From the NCBI RefSeq assembly GCF_036492245.1, contig NZ_AP025286.1:1488001-1552000 (forward strand): a stretch of 64,000 bases of DNA, given 5' to 3'. The first letter of the stretch is position 1. The number at the start of each line of letters is the position of its first letter. A program made the translations under genes and the position numbers. A model generated the notes under the pieces. That model had not been told where the DNA came from. It was given only the letters and a program-made list of their open reading frames with translations, and did not search any database. Source of the DNA: Treponema bryantii. GTDB taxonomy: Bacteria > Spirochaetota > Spirochaetia > Treponematales > Treponemataceae. Shown here in pieces: positions 54,171-63,984 of the stretch.

Positions 54171-55198
54171 TTTTTTCGCCTGAAAATACTTGCATTTATT
54201 ATTAATCTGAATCTGATGATTATGCCGATTCTTTTGAAGAAGCGTACCCAGAATCCTTTCTTTCCACTGGTTTTATAGTAGTTGTTTGGATCGTCTGCAT
54301 CATCCTGTGCCATCTTTGAAAGATTTTCCATAAGAAGTTCATCTTTCTTCTTATCTTCTTCGGTTCGGGAATCTCTCATTGTAATAAGACGTTCGTAGAA
54401 GTCTGTCATTTTTGCATATTTCCAGAAATGCTCTTCGTAAAGAACATCTTTATACTTCCATGGTCTCCAGTTTATTTTCCAGTGAATGATTTTCAAATCT
54501 TTATCATCAAAAGCATCATTCTTATATGAAGTCTTATTCCAGCCAAGGCTGATTTTCTTTACATTTCCTTTACAGAGAACATTAAGATAATCTTCATCCT
54601 GAACAACACGGAAAGTGTAGCGGTTCAAAAGATCAACAAAGCGTTCTGCAATGAACTTGTTTCTCCAGCGGCGACAGTTAATAAGAAGAATACCTGCATT
54701 GAAATATTCCTTGCGGTTAATACCGTCGGCCTGTTCAACATAATTTCCGAATACTTCGAAGGTCTGCATTACTTCTTCCTGTGCTGCAGCAACGTAATAT
54801 CCGTGAATCTGTGTGTTATAAAGTTCACTTACATCGCCAAGAATTGTAATATCACAGTCGAGATACAAAACCTTATCATACTGAGGGAAAAGGTTTGGAA
54901 TAAAGATTCTGTAATAAGTTTCTTTTGAATAGTAATCACGAAGATGGAACATGTCCTGAACTTTATCGAGCTCTTTAGAAAGCTGCACAAATTCGATGGA
55001 ACAATTTTCCTGTTTGTGTTTTTTTATGCTGTTCATATTCTCTTCTGAAAGATGAGAAGTCAGAACATAAATCTTGTAAAAGTTTTCTTTTGATGCATTA
55101 TCAAGTAAAGATGCAAGTGCAACAGTTAAAAATGGAACGTAATTATCATCTGTAGCAAAACAGATAGGTATTTTCTGTTTAAAGATTTTTCTGCTCAT
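54167..55198 (-). CDS. Family 8 glycosyltransferase
   Basis: Residues 10-280 match GT8 enzymes: IPICFATDDNYVPFLTVALASLL at the nucleotide-sugar site, YYRIFIPNLFPQYDKVLYLDCD with the metal-binding D114-C-D116, YFNAGILLINCRRWR, QDEDYLNVLCKG and IIHWKINWRPWKY. The last segment (about 315-343) is basic and hydrophobic (FWVRFFKRIGIIIRFRL), probably a membrane-binding helix. GT8 enzymes transfer glucose or galactose with retention of configuration, often to lipopolysaccharide or glycolipids. It is the first gene of the minus-strand operon and divergent from ileS; the 132-nt gap contains an imperfect hairpin (55221-55240) but no promoter I would name. Confidence 0.92.
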   Translation of the reverse strand: MSRKIFKQKIPICFATDDNYVPFLTVALASLLDNASKENFYKIYVLTSHLSEENMNSIKKHKQENCSIEFVQLSKELDKVQDMFHLRDYYSKETYYRIFIPNLFPQYDKVLYLDCDITILGDVSELYNTQIHGYYVAAAQEEVMQTFEVFGNYVEQADGINRKEYFNAGILLINCRRWRNKFIAERFVDLLNRYTFRVVQDEDYLNVLCKGNVKKISLGWNKTSYKNDAFDDKDLKIIHWKINWRPWKYKDVLYEEHFWKYAKMTDFYERLITMRDSRTEEDKKKDELLMENLSKMAQDDADDPNNYYKTSGKKGFWVRFFKRIGIIIRFRLIINASIFRRKK

Positions 55199-55330
55199 AT
55201 CTTTTTAATTTTATTTGATAAAGGTTGATTAGTCAATCTTTATTAGAATAACATTATATATAGAATAAAATTAGATTTTATGTCATAATAAGAAGATTAT
55301 AAATAATATCATATATATAAGGACGCATTC

Positions 55331-58300
55331 ATGAGTTTCAAACCGGTTGATCCAAAAGTTGACTTTCCTTCACAGGAAGAATCAGTTTTAAAATTCTGGC
55401 AGGATAATGACATCTTCAAAAAGTCAGTAAGCCAGAGAGAAGGGGCAGAGGACTTCGTATTCTATGATGGCCCTCCGTTTGCTACAGGACTCCCACACTT
55501 CGGACATTTTATTCCATCAACCATTAAAGATATTATTCCACGCTATCAGACAATGAAAGGAAAACGAGTTGAGCGCCGTTTCGGCTGGGACTGCCACGGT
55601 CTTCCTGTTGAAAACCTGATTGAAAAAGAACTTGGACTTAATTCTAAGCACGAAATTGAAGCTTTGGGAATTGATAAATTTAACGAAGCTTGTCGTGCAT
55701 CAGTTCTCAAATATACTTCTGAATGGCGTAAAACCATCACTCGTATGGGACGCTGGGTTGATTTTGATAATGACTATAAAACAATGAACCCAGAGTTCAT
55801 GGAATCTATCTGGTGGGTTGCTAAATCTCTTTGGGATAAAGGTCTTATTTACGAAGGAAAATATATTCTTCCATATTGTCCACGCTGTTCTACAGTACTT
55901 TCTACACATGAACTTGCACAGGGCTATAAGGATGTTCAGGATCAGACTGTAACTGTACGCTTTAAGATTACTAAAGCTCCAGAAGGTGTTAATGATCTTG
56001 ATATGACAAATGGAAAAACTTACTTCCTTGCATGGACAACAACTCCATGGACATTGCCTTCTAACCTTGGTCTTTGTATGGGACCGGAAATTGACTATGT
56101 AAAGATTCTCGATAAGGAAAGCGGAGACTTCTATATTTTTGCTGAAGCTCGTCTTTCTGCATACTACAAGAGCGAAGATGCTTACGAAATCATCTATCGT
56201 CACAAGGGTAAGGAATTTATCGGTGCTGAATATGAGCCATTGTTCCCATACTTTGCTAACCTTAAAGATCCTAAAGTTTGTGAAGAAATGAGCGGCCAGA
56301 AGTGCGAAAAGGGTGCTTTCCGCATGTTCAATGCTGAGTACGTTTCTACAGAAGACGGTACTGGTATCGTTCATATCGCTCCTGCATTTGGTGAAGAAGA
56401 TAACAAGGTATTCCGTGGTTCTGGTGTTCCAAACGTTGAACCAATTGACGCTGAATGTAAGTTCACAAAAGAAGTTCCAGATTATCAGGGGCTATTTGTA
56501 AAGGATGCTGATAAAGATATTATGAAGCGCCTCAAGGACGAAGGAAAACTCGTTAAGAGAGATTCTGTAGTTCACTCATATCCACACTGCTGGAGATGTG
56601 GTTCTCCATTGATTTACCGTGGAATTGGTTCATGGTTCGTTAAGGTAGCTGATTATCACGATGTACTTCTTCGTGCAAACAGCAAAATCAACTGGCAGCC
56701 TAACCACATTAAGGAAGGCCGCTTTGGTAAGTGGCTTGCCGGTGCACGCGACTGGGCTGTAAGCCGTAACCGCTACTGGGGTAACCCAATTCCAATCTGG
56801 CGCTGTGATGATCCAGACTGTAAGCACACTGTATGTGTAGGAAGCCGTCAGGAACTTAAGGACCTCAGTGGAACTTACCCTGATGATCTTCACAAGCAGT
56901 TTGTTGATAAGATTACCTTCAAGTGTCCAAAATGTGGAAAGGGGACAATGCGTCGTATTCCAGAAGTATTTGACTGCTGGTTCGAATCAGGTTCTATGCC
57001 TTACGCTCAGGTACACTATCCGTTTGAAAATAAAGAGAAGTTTGAAAAGAACTTCCCTGCAAACTTCATTTCCGAAGGTCTCGACCAGACACGCGGATGG
57101 TTCTATACACTTACAGTTCTTGCTGCTCAGCTTTTTGATAAGCCTGCTTTCGAAAACTGTATCGTAAACGGTATCGTACTTGCTGAAGACGGACGCAAGA
57201 TGTCTAAGTCTTTGCGCAATTATACAGACCCAGTAGAAGCTATCAACAAGTTTGGTGCTGATGCAATTCGTCTCTTCCTTATGCACTCTGCTGTAGTTAA
57301 GGCTGATGAAATCCGCTACTCAGATGCTGGTGTTCGTGACGTACTTAAGTCTATCATCATCCCTTGGTGGAACTCTTATTCATTCTTTGTTACTTATGCA
57401 AATATTGATAATGTAACTCCAACAGGTCACATGTTTGATTCAAAGCTTCCATCTAATCCTCTTGATGCATGGTTGCTTTCTATTACACAAAAGCTCATTG
57501 CAGATGTAAGTGCTGCATTGGATAACTATGATCTTTCTGGTTCTATCGATCCAATCGTAAACTTCATCGACGAACTTAATAACTGGTATATCCGCCGCAG
57601 CCGCCGTCGCTTCTGGAAATCAGAAAACGACAACGACAAGACAGAAGCATACGAATCACTTTATATCGCTCTTAAGACTCTTACACAGGTTGCTGCACCA
57701 TTTGTTCCATTTATTACAGAAGAAATGTTCCAGAACCTTAAGACAAGCGAAGACAAGGAATCAGTTCACCTCTGTGATTATCCAACACCTAACAAGGCAT
57801 GGATCAACGAAGAACTTGAGTTCAAGATGACAACTGTACAGAAGGCCGTTTCTATGGGACACAGCCTCCGAAACCAGTTCAATCTCAAGAACCGTCAGCC
57901 ACTTGCAAGTGTTGCTCTCGTAACACGCAACCCAAGCGAAAAGACTGTACTTTCAGAAATGCAGGATACAATTGCAGAAGAGCTTAATGTTAAGAAGGTT
58001 GAATTCCACGACCGCGAAGACGAGCTTGTTGAGTACAAGGCAAAGGCTAACTTCAAGGTTCTTGGTAAGGAACTCGGACCTCTTATGAAGCAGGCTGCCG
58101 GAATTATCCAGACTCTTTCTAACGAACAGATTCAGTCAATTCTTGAAGGAACTAAGCTTTCTATTGATGTTGCCGGAACAACAGTTGAACTCAACGAAGA
58201 GAAGGTAATTGTAGAACGCTTTGAAAAAGATGACCTTAAGGTTTTGAATGACGGAACTCTTACAGTTGGTCTTGATTCTAAGATTACAGACGAACTTAAG

Positions 58301-58552
58301 AAAGAAGGTTATGTACGTGACCTTATCCGCGGTATTCAGAACCAGCGTAAGGAAAACGGTTACAATGTAACTGATAGAATTACTCTTGAGCTTGGCGGAG
58401 ACGCTGATCTCGAAGCTGCTTATAAGATGTTTGCAGACTTTATTTCCGGAGAAACTCTTGCAGAAAAAACAAGCTGGAACTCAAGTCTTACAGGCGCTTA
58501 TGAAGTAGAAGCTGATGATAAGAAATGGAGTTTCAAGATTGAAAAAGCATAA
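55331..58552 (+). CDS. ileS: Isoleucyl-tRNA synthetase, eukaryote-like type
   Basis: This class I enzyme charges tRNA-Ile. The HIGH-type motif is HFGH (56-59, in GLPHFGHF) and the KMSKS motif is at 623-627. Class-typical elements include the WDCHGLPVE segment, the editing-domain sequence AWTTTPWTLPSNLGL, and SEGLDQTRGWFYTL. At 1073 residues, with a long C-terminal region after the anticodon-binding domain, it resembles the eukaryotic/archaeal-like type found in spirochaetes and chlamydiae, a type linked in other bacteria to low mupirocin sensitivity. It has RBS AAGGA. Codon use is strongly biased (GC-rich third positions) compared with the toxin loci, as expected for a highly expressed gene. 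Confidence 0.97.
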   Translation: MSFKPVDPKVDFPSQEESVLKFWQDNDIFKKSVSQREGAEDFVFYDGPPFATGLPHFGHFIPSTIKDIIPRYQTMKGKRVERRFGWDCHGLPVENLIEKELGLNSKHEIEALGIDKFNEACRASVLKYTSEWRKTITRMGRWVDFDNDYKTMNPEFMESIWWVAKSLWDKGLIYEGKYILPYCPRCSTVLSTHELAQGYKDVQDQTVTVRFKITKAPEGVNDLDMTNGKTYFLAWTTTPWTLPSNLGLCMGPEIDYVKILDKESGDFYIFAEARLSAYYKSEDAYEIIYRHKGKEFIGAEYEPLFPYFANLKDPKVCEEMSGQKCEKGAFRMFNAEYVSTEDGTGIVHIAPAFGEEDNKVFRGSGVPNVEPIDAECKFTKEVPDYQGLFVKDADKDIMKRLKDEGKLVKRDSVVHSYPHCWRCGSPLIYRGIGSWFVKVADYHDVLLRANSKINWQPNHIKEGRFGKWLAGARDWAVSRNRYWGNPIPIWRCDDPDCKHTVCVGSRQELKDLSGTYPDDLHKQFVDKITFKCPKCGKGTMRRIPEVFDCWFESGSMPYAQVHYPFENKEKFEKNFPANFISEGLDQTRGWFYTLTVLAAQLFDKPAFENCIVNGIVLAEDGRKMSKSLRNYTDPVEAINKFGADAIRLFLMHSAVVKADEIRYSDAGVRDVLKSIIIPWWNSYSFFVTYANIDNVTPTGHMFDSKLPSNPLDAWLLSITQKLIADVSAALDNYDLSGSIDPIVNFIDELNNWYIRRSRRRFWKSENDNDKTEAYESLYIALKTLTQVAAPFVPFITEEMFQNLKTSEDKESVHLCDYPTPNKAWINEELEFKMTTVQKAVSMGHSLRNQFNLKNRQPLASVALVTRNPSEKTVLSEMQDTIAEELNVKKVEFHDREDELVEYKAKANFKVLGKELGPLMKQAAGIIQTLSNEQIQSILEGTKLSIDVAGTTVELNEEKVIVERFEKDDLKVLNDGTLTVGLDSKITDELKKEGYVRDLIRGIQNQRKENGYNVTDRITLELGGDADLEAAYKMFADFISGETLAEKTSWNSSLTGAYEVEADDKKWSFKIEKA

Positions 58553-58553
58553 T

Positions 58554-59432
58554 TTGAGATCCCGAAAGCTTTTCGGGATGACAAGTATTTTGCTAGTTCT
58601 CCTGCTTGCAGGCTGTAAATCTGCACCTGCAGGCAGACCTGTTGATGCTCTGGAATTGATTGATGACCAGAGTGCCTTTTATATCGCAGTACCTAAGGAA
58701 GCTGATAATATTCTTATAGAACGTATTATCACAGGCTTTTACAAAGATGCTACAGAATCTGATGCAAAAATGATTGCAGATCACGTAAACAAAATTTACT
58801 GTGGTCTCAATCGTTCAAAGCATGAAACAGAGGTTCAGGCATCTGTTGAAGGTAGTATACCATCATCATTCATTCCTAAAGTTTTGAATGCAAAAAAAGG
58901 CTGGGTTGTAAATGATTTTACTCCTGCTGAAAGTCTGAATAAATACAAGGTTTACACTGGCCCCGTTGAAATGACTTTCCCTTCACCAAAGATTGCCTGT
59001 ATTGGACGTGGCCTTGAAGGTATGCTGACTAAATATGATAGATTAGCAGCACTGCCTGCAGATGATACAACGGAATTGTATTCTGATCTTGATGAAGAGC
59101 TTACTTCATATCTCAAAGGTGCAGAAAATGAAATCCGCTTTTTTGCGAATAAACCTCAGTCATTCCTTACAATTCTTACAGGTGCTCAGCTTGATCTTAA
59201 GTTAATTGATGTAAAAGGAAATTTTACAACTGATCCAAAACATCCAAATCAGTATTTTCTTGATTTAGATTTCCGATTTAAAAACGGAACCTTCCTAAAG
59301 GCCGGAAGAACACTTTTAATTCTTGCATTTGGACTTACTAATTCTCAGGAAGAAATTATCGGAGACAGTGAACTAATTATAAATGATATCAGAATAGATA
59401 AACAGCAGTTGTATAAACTGCTGTCGTTATAA
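58554..59432 (+). CDS. Lipoprotein of unknown function
   Basis: The lipobox is LLLAGC. Three starts are possible: ATG 58515 (overlapping ileS by 38 nt, giving a long basic leader), TTG 58554 ([21 protein letters not shown], an ideal lipoprotein signal) and ATG 58578 (no positive charge). I prefer 58554, although no strong RBS precedes any of them. The mature protein (about 270 residues) has alternating helices and strands ([37 protein letters not shown]) and a beta-rich C-terminus. The family is not recognised; it seems to be a conserved spirochaetal lipoprotein. It is probably cotranscribed with ileS, with a hairpin between the two that covers its start. Confidence 0.8.
   Translation: MRSRKLFGMTSILLVLLLAGCKSAPAGRPVDALELIDDQSAFYIAVPKEADNILIERIITGFYKDATESDAKMIADHVNKIYCGLNRSKHETEVQASVEGSIPSSFIPKVLNAKKGWVVNDFTPAESLNKYKVYTGPVEMTFPSPKIACIGRGLEGMLTKYDRLAALPADDTTELYSDLDEELTSYLKGAENEIRFFANKPQSFLTILTGAQLDLKLIDVKGNFTTDPKHPNQYFLDLDFRFKNGTFLKAGRTLLILAFGLTNSQEEIIGDSELIINDIRIDKQQLYKLLSL
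58559..58579 (+). promoter_or_regulatory. Hairpin overlapping the lipoprotein start region
   Basis: ATCCCGAAA (58559-58567) and TTTCGGGAT (58571-58579) form a perfect 9-bp stem with a GCT loop, beginning 7 nt after the ileS stop. It lacks a T tract and lies inside the 5' coding part of the next gene, so it may attenuate translation of that gene or protect the 3' end of the ileS message. Similar hairpins are common dispersed elements in bacterial genomes. Confidence 0.55.
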
Positions 59433-59466
59433 TCGGCCGTACGCGGCCTTACTCAGGAGCATTAAA

Positions 59467-60504
59467 ATGGCAGGAGACAATAAGATTATTCTTAAAGCAG
59501 AGGATTTGGACGGATATCTTACTTCAGAAGATATGGCCGATTTGAAACACCTTGAAGTTATGTTCAAGGAAACTATGAAATCCTTTGAACCAAAAGATGA
59601 AGAAAAAATAATTGAAGGCTATGATAAGCTTGGTCACGAAATGCAAAATATCTGTGCTAAGCATCCTAATATTAAGGTTTACTCTTTTGTAACAGAAGAG
59701 GGTGCTCATGCTGAATGTTCTCGTGTAATTTCTAAGCTCCGCGACGAGCGCACAGACCATCAGGAGTTTATGTACTACAGCCAGCGTGCATACGAAATGC
59801 TTTTCCGCATGGCTTATACAGACCAGCACTCTGACAAGAAAGGCCACATTGTTGTAAAGACTCCGGTTACTTTCCCTGTTCAGAACTATGCTGTTCATAA
59901 GATTCCAGACATTGATCACAAAATTGAAAACACTGTAATGTGCGTTATGCTCCGCGGTGCTCTTCTTCCAAGTATGATTATGTCTAAGGAAATTCAGGAA
60001 TATTCAAGCCACGGATACAAAACTCCATTTGCACTTTTCAAAATCAGCCGTAACGATACAAAGAATGAAGCTGATATGGAATACATTATGGACCTCAATA
60101 AATCATTCTTCAACCTCGACCAGCTCGACGGTAAAGATTTGATTTTTGCTGATCCTATGAATGCTACTGGTGGTTCTCTTGTAACTGTTGTTAAGTACCT
60201 TCAGAGCCAGGGCGTTCGTCCAAAGTCAATTGCTTTCTTTAATACAATTTCAACACTTAAGGGAAGTATCCGTGTAACTCGTGCTCTTGAAAACTGTACA
60301 TGTTACACACTCTGGATGGACCCTGTAATGAACGAAAAAGCTTACATTATGCCAGGACTTGGTGATGCAGGTGACCGCTTGAACGGCTGCGATACAAAAG
60401 ATGCACCACGTAACATGATTCAGTTGATTGCTGATTATGGTCATAACATTTCCGGACTTTATAAATCTCAGCTTTATGAAATTGAAAAAATCGTTCTGGG
60501 CTAA
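59467..60504 (+). CDS. upp: Uracil phosphoribosyltransferase with long N-terminal extension
   Basis: The C-terminal about 215 residues carry the UPRT signatures: the PRPP-binding DPMNATGGS (229-237) and the uracil-binding PGLGDAGDR (296-304), plus LRGALLPSM. The enzyme makes UMP from uracil and PRPP for pyrimidine salvage. At 345 residues it is about 135 longer than typical Upp. The extension (about 1-130) is acidic and helical ([20 protein letters not shown]) with no known domain; it might serve in oligomerisation or regulation. It has a strong RBS (CAGGAG), and codon use is that of a well-expressed gene. A small GC hairpin (GGCCG/CGGCC, 59435-59448) lies between it and the lipoprotein gene. 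Confidence 0.87.
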   Translation: MAGDNKIILKAEDLDGYLTSEDMADLKHLEVMFKETMKSFEPKDEEKIIEGYDKLGHEMQNICAKHPNIKVYSFVTEEGAHAECSRVISKLRDERTDHQEFMYYSQRAYEMLFRMAYTDQHSDKKGHIVVKTPVTFPVQNYAVHKIPDIDHKIENTVMCVMLRGALLPSMIMSKEIQEYSSHGYKTPFALFKISRNDTKNEADMEYIMDLNKSFFNLDQLDGKDLIFADPMNATGGSLVTVVKYLQSQGVRPKSIAFFNTISTLKGSIRVTRALENCTCYTLWMDPVMNEKAYIMPGLGDAGDRLNGCDTKDAPRNMIQLIADYGHNISGLYKSQLYEIEKIVLG

Positions 60505-61150
60505 GTTTACTTCTATAGCTGCAACAATAATTTTTGCCTCATGTACAACGACAAATCTCTCTGTTCCGGTTCCGGGGCAGGAGGGGATAAAAACTCGTAA
60601 TATTTATGCTGAATATTATAATCTTGGTGAGTCGTATTATGAACTCGAAGATTATAAAAAAGCAGCAGAATATTATGAACTTGCAATGCGAAAAAAAGAA
60701 CAGTATTGGGCTGCATATTATAAACTTGCAAAATGTTATGTGTACAGTTCAGACTGGGCTAATGCTCTTCCAATGTATAAAACAATTCTGGAACGGGATC
60801 CAGAAAACTCTTCAATAAAAGCAAGTCTCGCATATATATATTCTATGCAGGGAGATTTCAAGAACTCTGTAATTGTATATGAAGAGCTTCTTGCTGTTCA
60901 ACCAGATAATCAGCAATATTTAGAAAACTACCTTGCAGTGCTGATTGCAGATAATAAGAAGTTTGAAACAAAAAATGCACAGAAGTTTACAGAAGCTTAT
61001 GAAACTCTGAAAACAGAATATCCGGACAATAAAAATCTTAAAACTTTTGAAGATAAGTACAAAGAACTTATGAAGATTCAGGAAGAGAAACCGGAAAATA
61101 AAGAAACTCCAGATGTTCCTGAAGCTCCTAAGCCTGATTCTGCTCCATAA
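60476..61150 (+). CDS. TPR-repeat lipoprotein
   Basis: I take the ATG at 60476, inside the end of upp (29-nt overlap), because it yields a proper lipoprotein signal ([20 protein letters not shown], then ASC); the upstream in-frame ATG at 60428 would add an unlikely leader. After the Cys come about 30 linker residues, then about four tetratricopeptide repeats ([59 protein letters not shown]) and a Lys/Glu/Pro-rich tail ([17 protein letters not shown]). TPR lipoproteins act as periplasmic scaffolds, for instance in outer-membrane or pilus assembly. The partner is unknown. The 3' end overlaps the converging gene by 23 nt. Confidence 0.85.
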   Translation: MKLKKSFWAKFTSIAATIIFASCTTTNLSVPVPGQEGIKTRNIYAEYYNLGESYYELEDYKKAAEYYELAMRKKEQYWAAYYKLAKCYVYSSDWANALPMYKTILERDPENSSIKASLAYIYSMQGDFKNSVIVYEELLAVQPDNQQYLENYLAVLIADNKKFETKNAQKFTEAYETLKTEYPDNKNLKTFEDKYKELMKIQEEKPENKETPDVPEAPKPDSAP

Positions 61151-62480
61151 GCTTTCGGTACTTTTCTGAATCTACACGGAAAGCAATTACCGGAGAATCT
61201 GCATCTGAATGTTCGATTGACTGTTCTGCTTCAAGTAACAGACGGTCTCCTCCAACCATTCGGATTGAACGTGAAGAAATTCCAATACGGCTGTCTTTAT
61301 TATTTACGATATTGCTTATATCACTGTATAACTTATCTGCAAGAGCAAGTGCTTCATCAACACTCATGCTGATTTTGATTGCAACAATACAGTCTTCTTT
61401 ATATTCAAAAAGAAGATCCTTGAACTGGAACTGAATAGAAAGATAATTACAGACATTCTTAAACTCTTCACTGGTCTTTTCTATATTTGCAAGCTTAATG
61501 ATAAACAGGGATAGATCAATTTCTGAAGCAGTTGCTCTGTCTATTTCATTATCAAGACGTGTCATTAAATATGATTCCCAGCCAATACCTGTTTCCGGAT
61601 CAAATAATCCGGCAGGGGAAGTTTCAATTTCATCTATAGGAAGTTTTGCCATTTCAGTCTGAGCATCTGTAAGTGGCTCAGAGAAAATAGCCTGTACTTC
61701 TTCAGGAGTTACTTCACTTGATCTTTCTTCTTCCTGTTCTGGTGCTTCTTTCTTTACTGGTTCAGATTCTACAGGCTGCTCTTTTGAATCATTTTTAATT
61801 TCTGCTGGAGTTTCTGGTTCTGATTTTTTTTCTACAGGTTCAGATTCAGTTGCTTTGTCAGCTGTGTTTATTTCATTTTCAGATTCAGTTTCAATTTCAG
61901 TTTTTGAAAAATCTTCGTTATCTTCAATCTCATTTTCTTCTGAATCATCTTCTATATCTTCTTCGATTTCAGAAACATTTGAATTAGTCTCTGTTATATT
62001 CAGATAGATAATCATAATAATTGTAATAATTGTGATTATGAGGATTAACAAAAATGAGATTCTTGCATAATAAAAAATAGAATCAGGACGGATTAAATAA
62101 ATATTACTTTCAATTGTTATATTCTGTTTATTAACATTGAGGTTTGTGCTGAAAGTTTTTGTCAGTCTGGAAATAGTTTCTTCTTTGCTTTTTCCTGTAG
62201 GATATAAAATTACTGTTTCATTATTTCTGCGGACATGAATGTATGAAAAATCAGATGCTTCTCCAATAGCTTTTTTAATTCCCTGTGAATATGCTGGAGT
62301 GTTTTCATCCTGTGCATAACTTAATGTTCGTATATCATTGGCAAGTTCTGTAAAACGCAGTTCAGAAGTTTTCAGATTTTTTGTATATTCATTAAATAAA
62401 TTGTAGCCGAAAAAACTCATTGCAAAAATAAAAACGGCTGCTGCAAAAATTGTGTAAATAACGATAAATCGATTTTTCAT
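61128..62480 (-). CDS. Membrane protein with degenerate GGDEF domain
   Basis: Two membrane helices (about 7-27 and 137-158) enclose a small extracytoplasmic sensor-like domain. A long acidic Glu/Ser/Pro linker (about 165-275) leads to a C-terminal domain with the GGDEF fold start (LFDPETGIGWESYLMTRLDNEIDRA, compare DxLTGLxNR) and SLFIIKLANI. Where the active-site GGDEF and its metal ligands should be, the chain reads LFEYKEDCIVAI, so diguanylate cyclase activity is very unlikely. It may bind a nucleotide or act as a scaffold. It starts 1 nt after the Maf glycosyltransferase gene on the same strand, so both are one operon. Confidence 0.75.
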   Translation of the reverse strand: MKNRFIVIYTIFAAAVFIFAMSFFGYNLFNEYTKNLKTSELRFTELANDIRTLSYAQDENTPAYSQGIKKAIGEASDFSYIHVRRNNETVILYPTGKSKEETISRLTKTFSTNLNVNKQNITIESNIYLIRPDSIFYYARISFLLILIITIITIIMIIYLNITETNSNVSEIEEDIEDDSEENEIEDNEDFSKTEIETESENEINTADKATESEPVEKKSEPETPAEIKNDSKEQPVESEPVKKEAPEQEEERSSEVTPEEVQAIFSEPLTDAQTEMAKLPIDEIETSPAGLFDPETGIGWESYLMTRLDNEIDRATASEIDLSLFIIKLANIEKTSEEFKNVCNYLSIQFQFKDLLFEYKEDCIVAIKISMSVDEALALADKLYSDISNIVNNKDSRIGISSRSIRMVGGDRLLLEAEQSIEHSDADSPVIAFRVDSEKYRKLMEQNQA

Positions 62481-62481
62481 A

Positions 62482-63984
62482 CTATATATTATAACTTACA
62501 ATACTGTCTAAAGCAAGTTTAAGTAATTCACTGTAATTAAGAGTTGAAAAGTTTCCATTGTTTCTAAGCCAGGCAATATAAGGTAAAAGGAGAGGTTCTT
62601 TTTCTTCTAATGATGATGAATTAAACTTTTTCATAAAAGATTTAGGGGAAAGTGTTTTATTTGGATTTAAAAGATTTACATTTACTTTAGATGAAGTTTC
62701 GAGATAGTAAATATCATCTTTCTTTGAAAAAGTAACATTCTTACCTGCCAGATATTTTTCAAGAGAAACTCTATAGGCCTCAAGAATATCAGTTGTTTTT
62801 ATATTTGCTGAGAGTTCTTTTAATTCAGTACGGAACATAAGCTTAGAAAAAGTCTGTTCTGTTTCAGTCAGTCTTGAAGAATTTTGATTATAAAGAGTAT
62901 CCAGATAAGTACCTGAAGCATAAGCTCTTCCATTCTGATAAGAAAAATCAGCTCCGAGAATTATTATTTTATTAAATCCTGCTTGAAGTGCAAAATCTAA
63001 GGCTGTAATTGTTACTGTACCAGCACCTGAAAAGAGTTGAGGGAGAGGGGAGCCCGAACTTAAATTTATTGCAGATGATAATGGATGTCCCGAACAAAAG
63101 AAAAATAATTTATGCCCCGTCTCATAAAGATACCTTGCCGCAGACGCATTTGCACAAAGGTCAAAAGCATAAACAGTCTCATCATTTTTATTTTCAGCAT
63201 TACTTATAAAATGATTATAAGACACCGCCTGGCCATCTATGGAAACAATAACTTCCGGCGAGATTCCTTTCTTTTTAAGAGTTTGGGCTGCTGTATCTGT
63301 TGAAAAAATAAAATATTTATCTCTTTTAGATTTATCCGTAAGTATTTCAATCGTGCGATTAAGGGAAGGTCCAGCTGCAACTACAACTGCTGTTTTATTT
63401 TTTATACAGTCTGCGGTAAATAGTGAAGATGGTGTATTTAATTTTTCAGCAAGAATACTATTGTTAATAATATTTGAGTTCCAGATTTTACCAAAATGAG
63501 CCTGAACAGAATAATCTGCAGAAATAATTCCAAGAGATTTTTTTAGAACCTGATTTATTTCATTTATATGTGCTGAGTTTTCATTTATCCAGGCTTTCTG
63601 TTCAATAATTTTTAGATTTCCATCTCTGGCTGGTAAATAGTTTTGTGAAAGAATCTGTTCTATATTCTCAAGACATGCAAAAATTATCTGCGGATTTTTA
63701 TTGAGTGAAGTTATTTTTTCGCTGCTCTTTAGAAAATCAAAATCCTCGCTAGAAAGTTCAAAAGCAATTATTTTTGAAGACGGAAATTTCTGTGAAAGTA
63801 AACTTATAAAAATTCCACTTCCAGTACCAAGAACTAAAAAGATATTTGCCTGTTCTGTAATTGTATTTAAAAGGTTTTCGGAATCTCGTTCCGGATTATA
63901 ACGTGATTCCATTGTTCTTCCGCTTTGAAAGACCGGGATTAGAGTACCATTTTTTGCTGGTTCAAAACTTTTATATATACTCAT
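62482..63984 (-). CDS. Maf/DUF115 motility-associated glycosyltransferase
   Basis: The DUF115 (MptE-like) core is seen in TAVVVAAGPSLNRTIEIL (about 198-216), YFIFSTDTAAQTLKKKGISPEVIVSIDG and KIIILGADFSYQNGRAYASGTY. A Rossmann-like N-terminal part is also present (FLVLGTGSGIFISLLSQKFPSSKIIAFE). Proteins of this family (Maf, motility accessory factor) transfer nonulosonic acids such as pseudaminic acid to flagellins in other bacteria; in treponemes flagellar filament proteins are glycosylated, so a similar role is plausible. Length (500) is somewhat short for Maf (600-650) but the start at 63984 gives a complete N-terminus. It shares an operon with the degenerate GGDEF gene. Confidence 0.85.
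   Translation of the reverse strand: MSIYKSFEPAKNGTLIPVFQSGRTMESRYNPERDSENLLNTITEQANIFLVLGTGSGIFISLLSQKFPSSKIIAFELSSEDFDFLKSSEKITSLNKNPQIIFACLENIEQILSQNYLPARDGNLKIIEQKAWINENSAHINEINQVLKKSLGIISADYSVQAHFGKIWNSNIINNSILAEKLNTPSSLFTADCIKNKTAVVVAAGPSLNRTIEILTDKSKRDKYFIFSTDTAAQTLKKKGISPEVIVSIDGQAVSYNHFISNAENKNDETVYAFDLCANASAARYLYETGHKLFFFCSGHPLSSAINLSSGSPLPQLFSGAGTVTITALDFALQAGFNKIIILGADFSYQNGRAYASGTYLDTLYNQNSSRLTETEQTFSKLMFRTELKELSANIKTTDILEAYRVSLEKYLAGKNVTFSKKDDIYYLETSSKVNVNLLNPNKTLSPKSFMKKFNSSSLEEKEPLLLPYIAWLRNNGNFSTLNYSELLKLALDSIVSYNI

Noticed and set aside
55199-55330. T-box riboswitch in front of ileS
   Set aside because: Only about 130 nt separate ileS from the divergent gene; no T-box sequence or specifier hairpin is seen, only an imperfect small hairpin.
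55700-56374. Minus-strand frame of 224 codons inside ileS
   Set aside because: It is antisense to a highly biased essential gene; the long frame follows from the codon bias of ileS.
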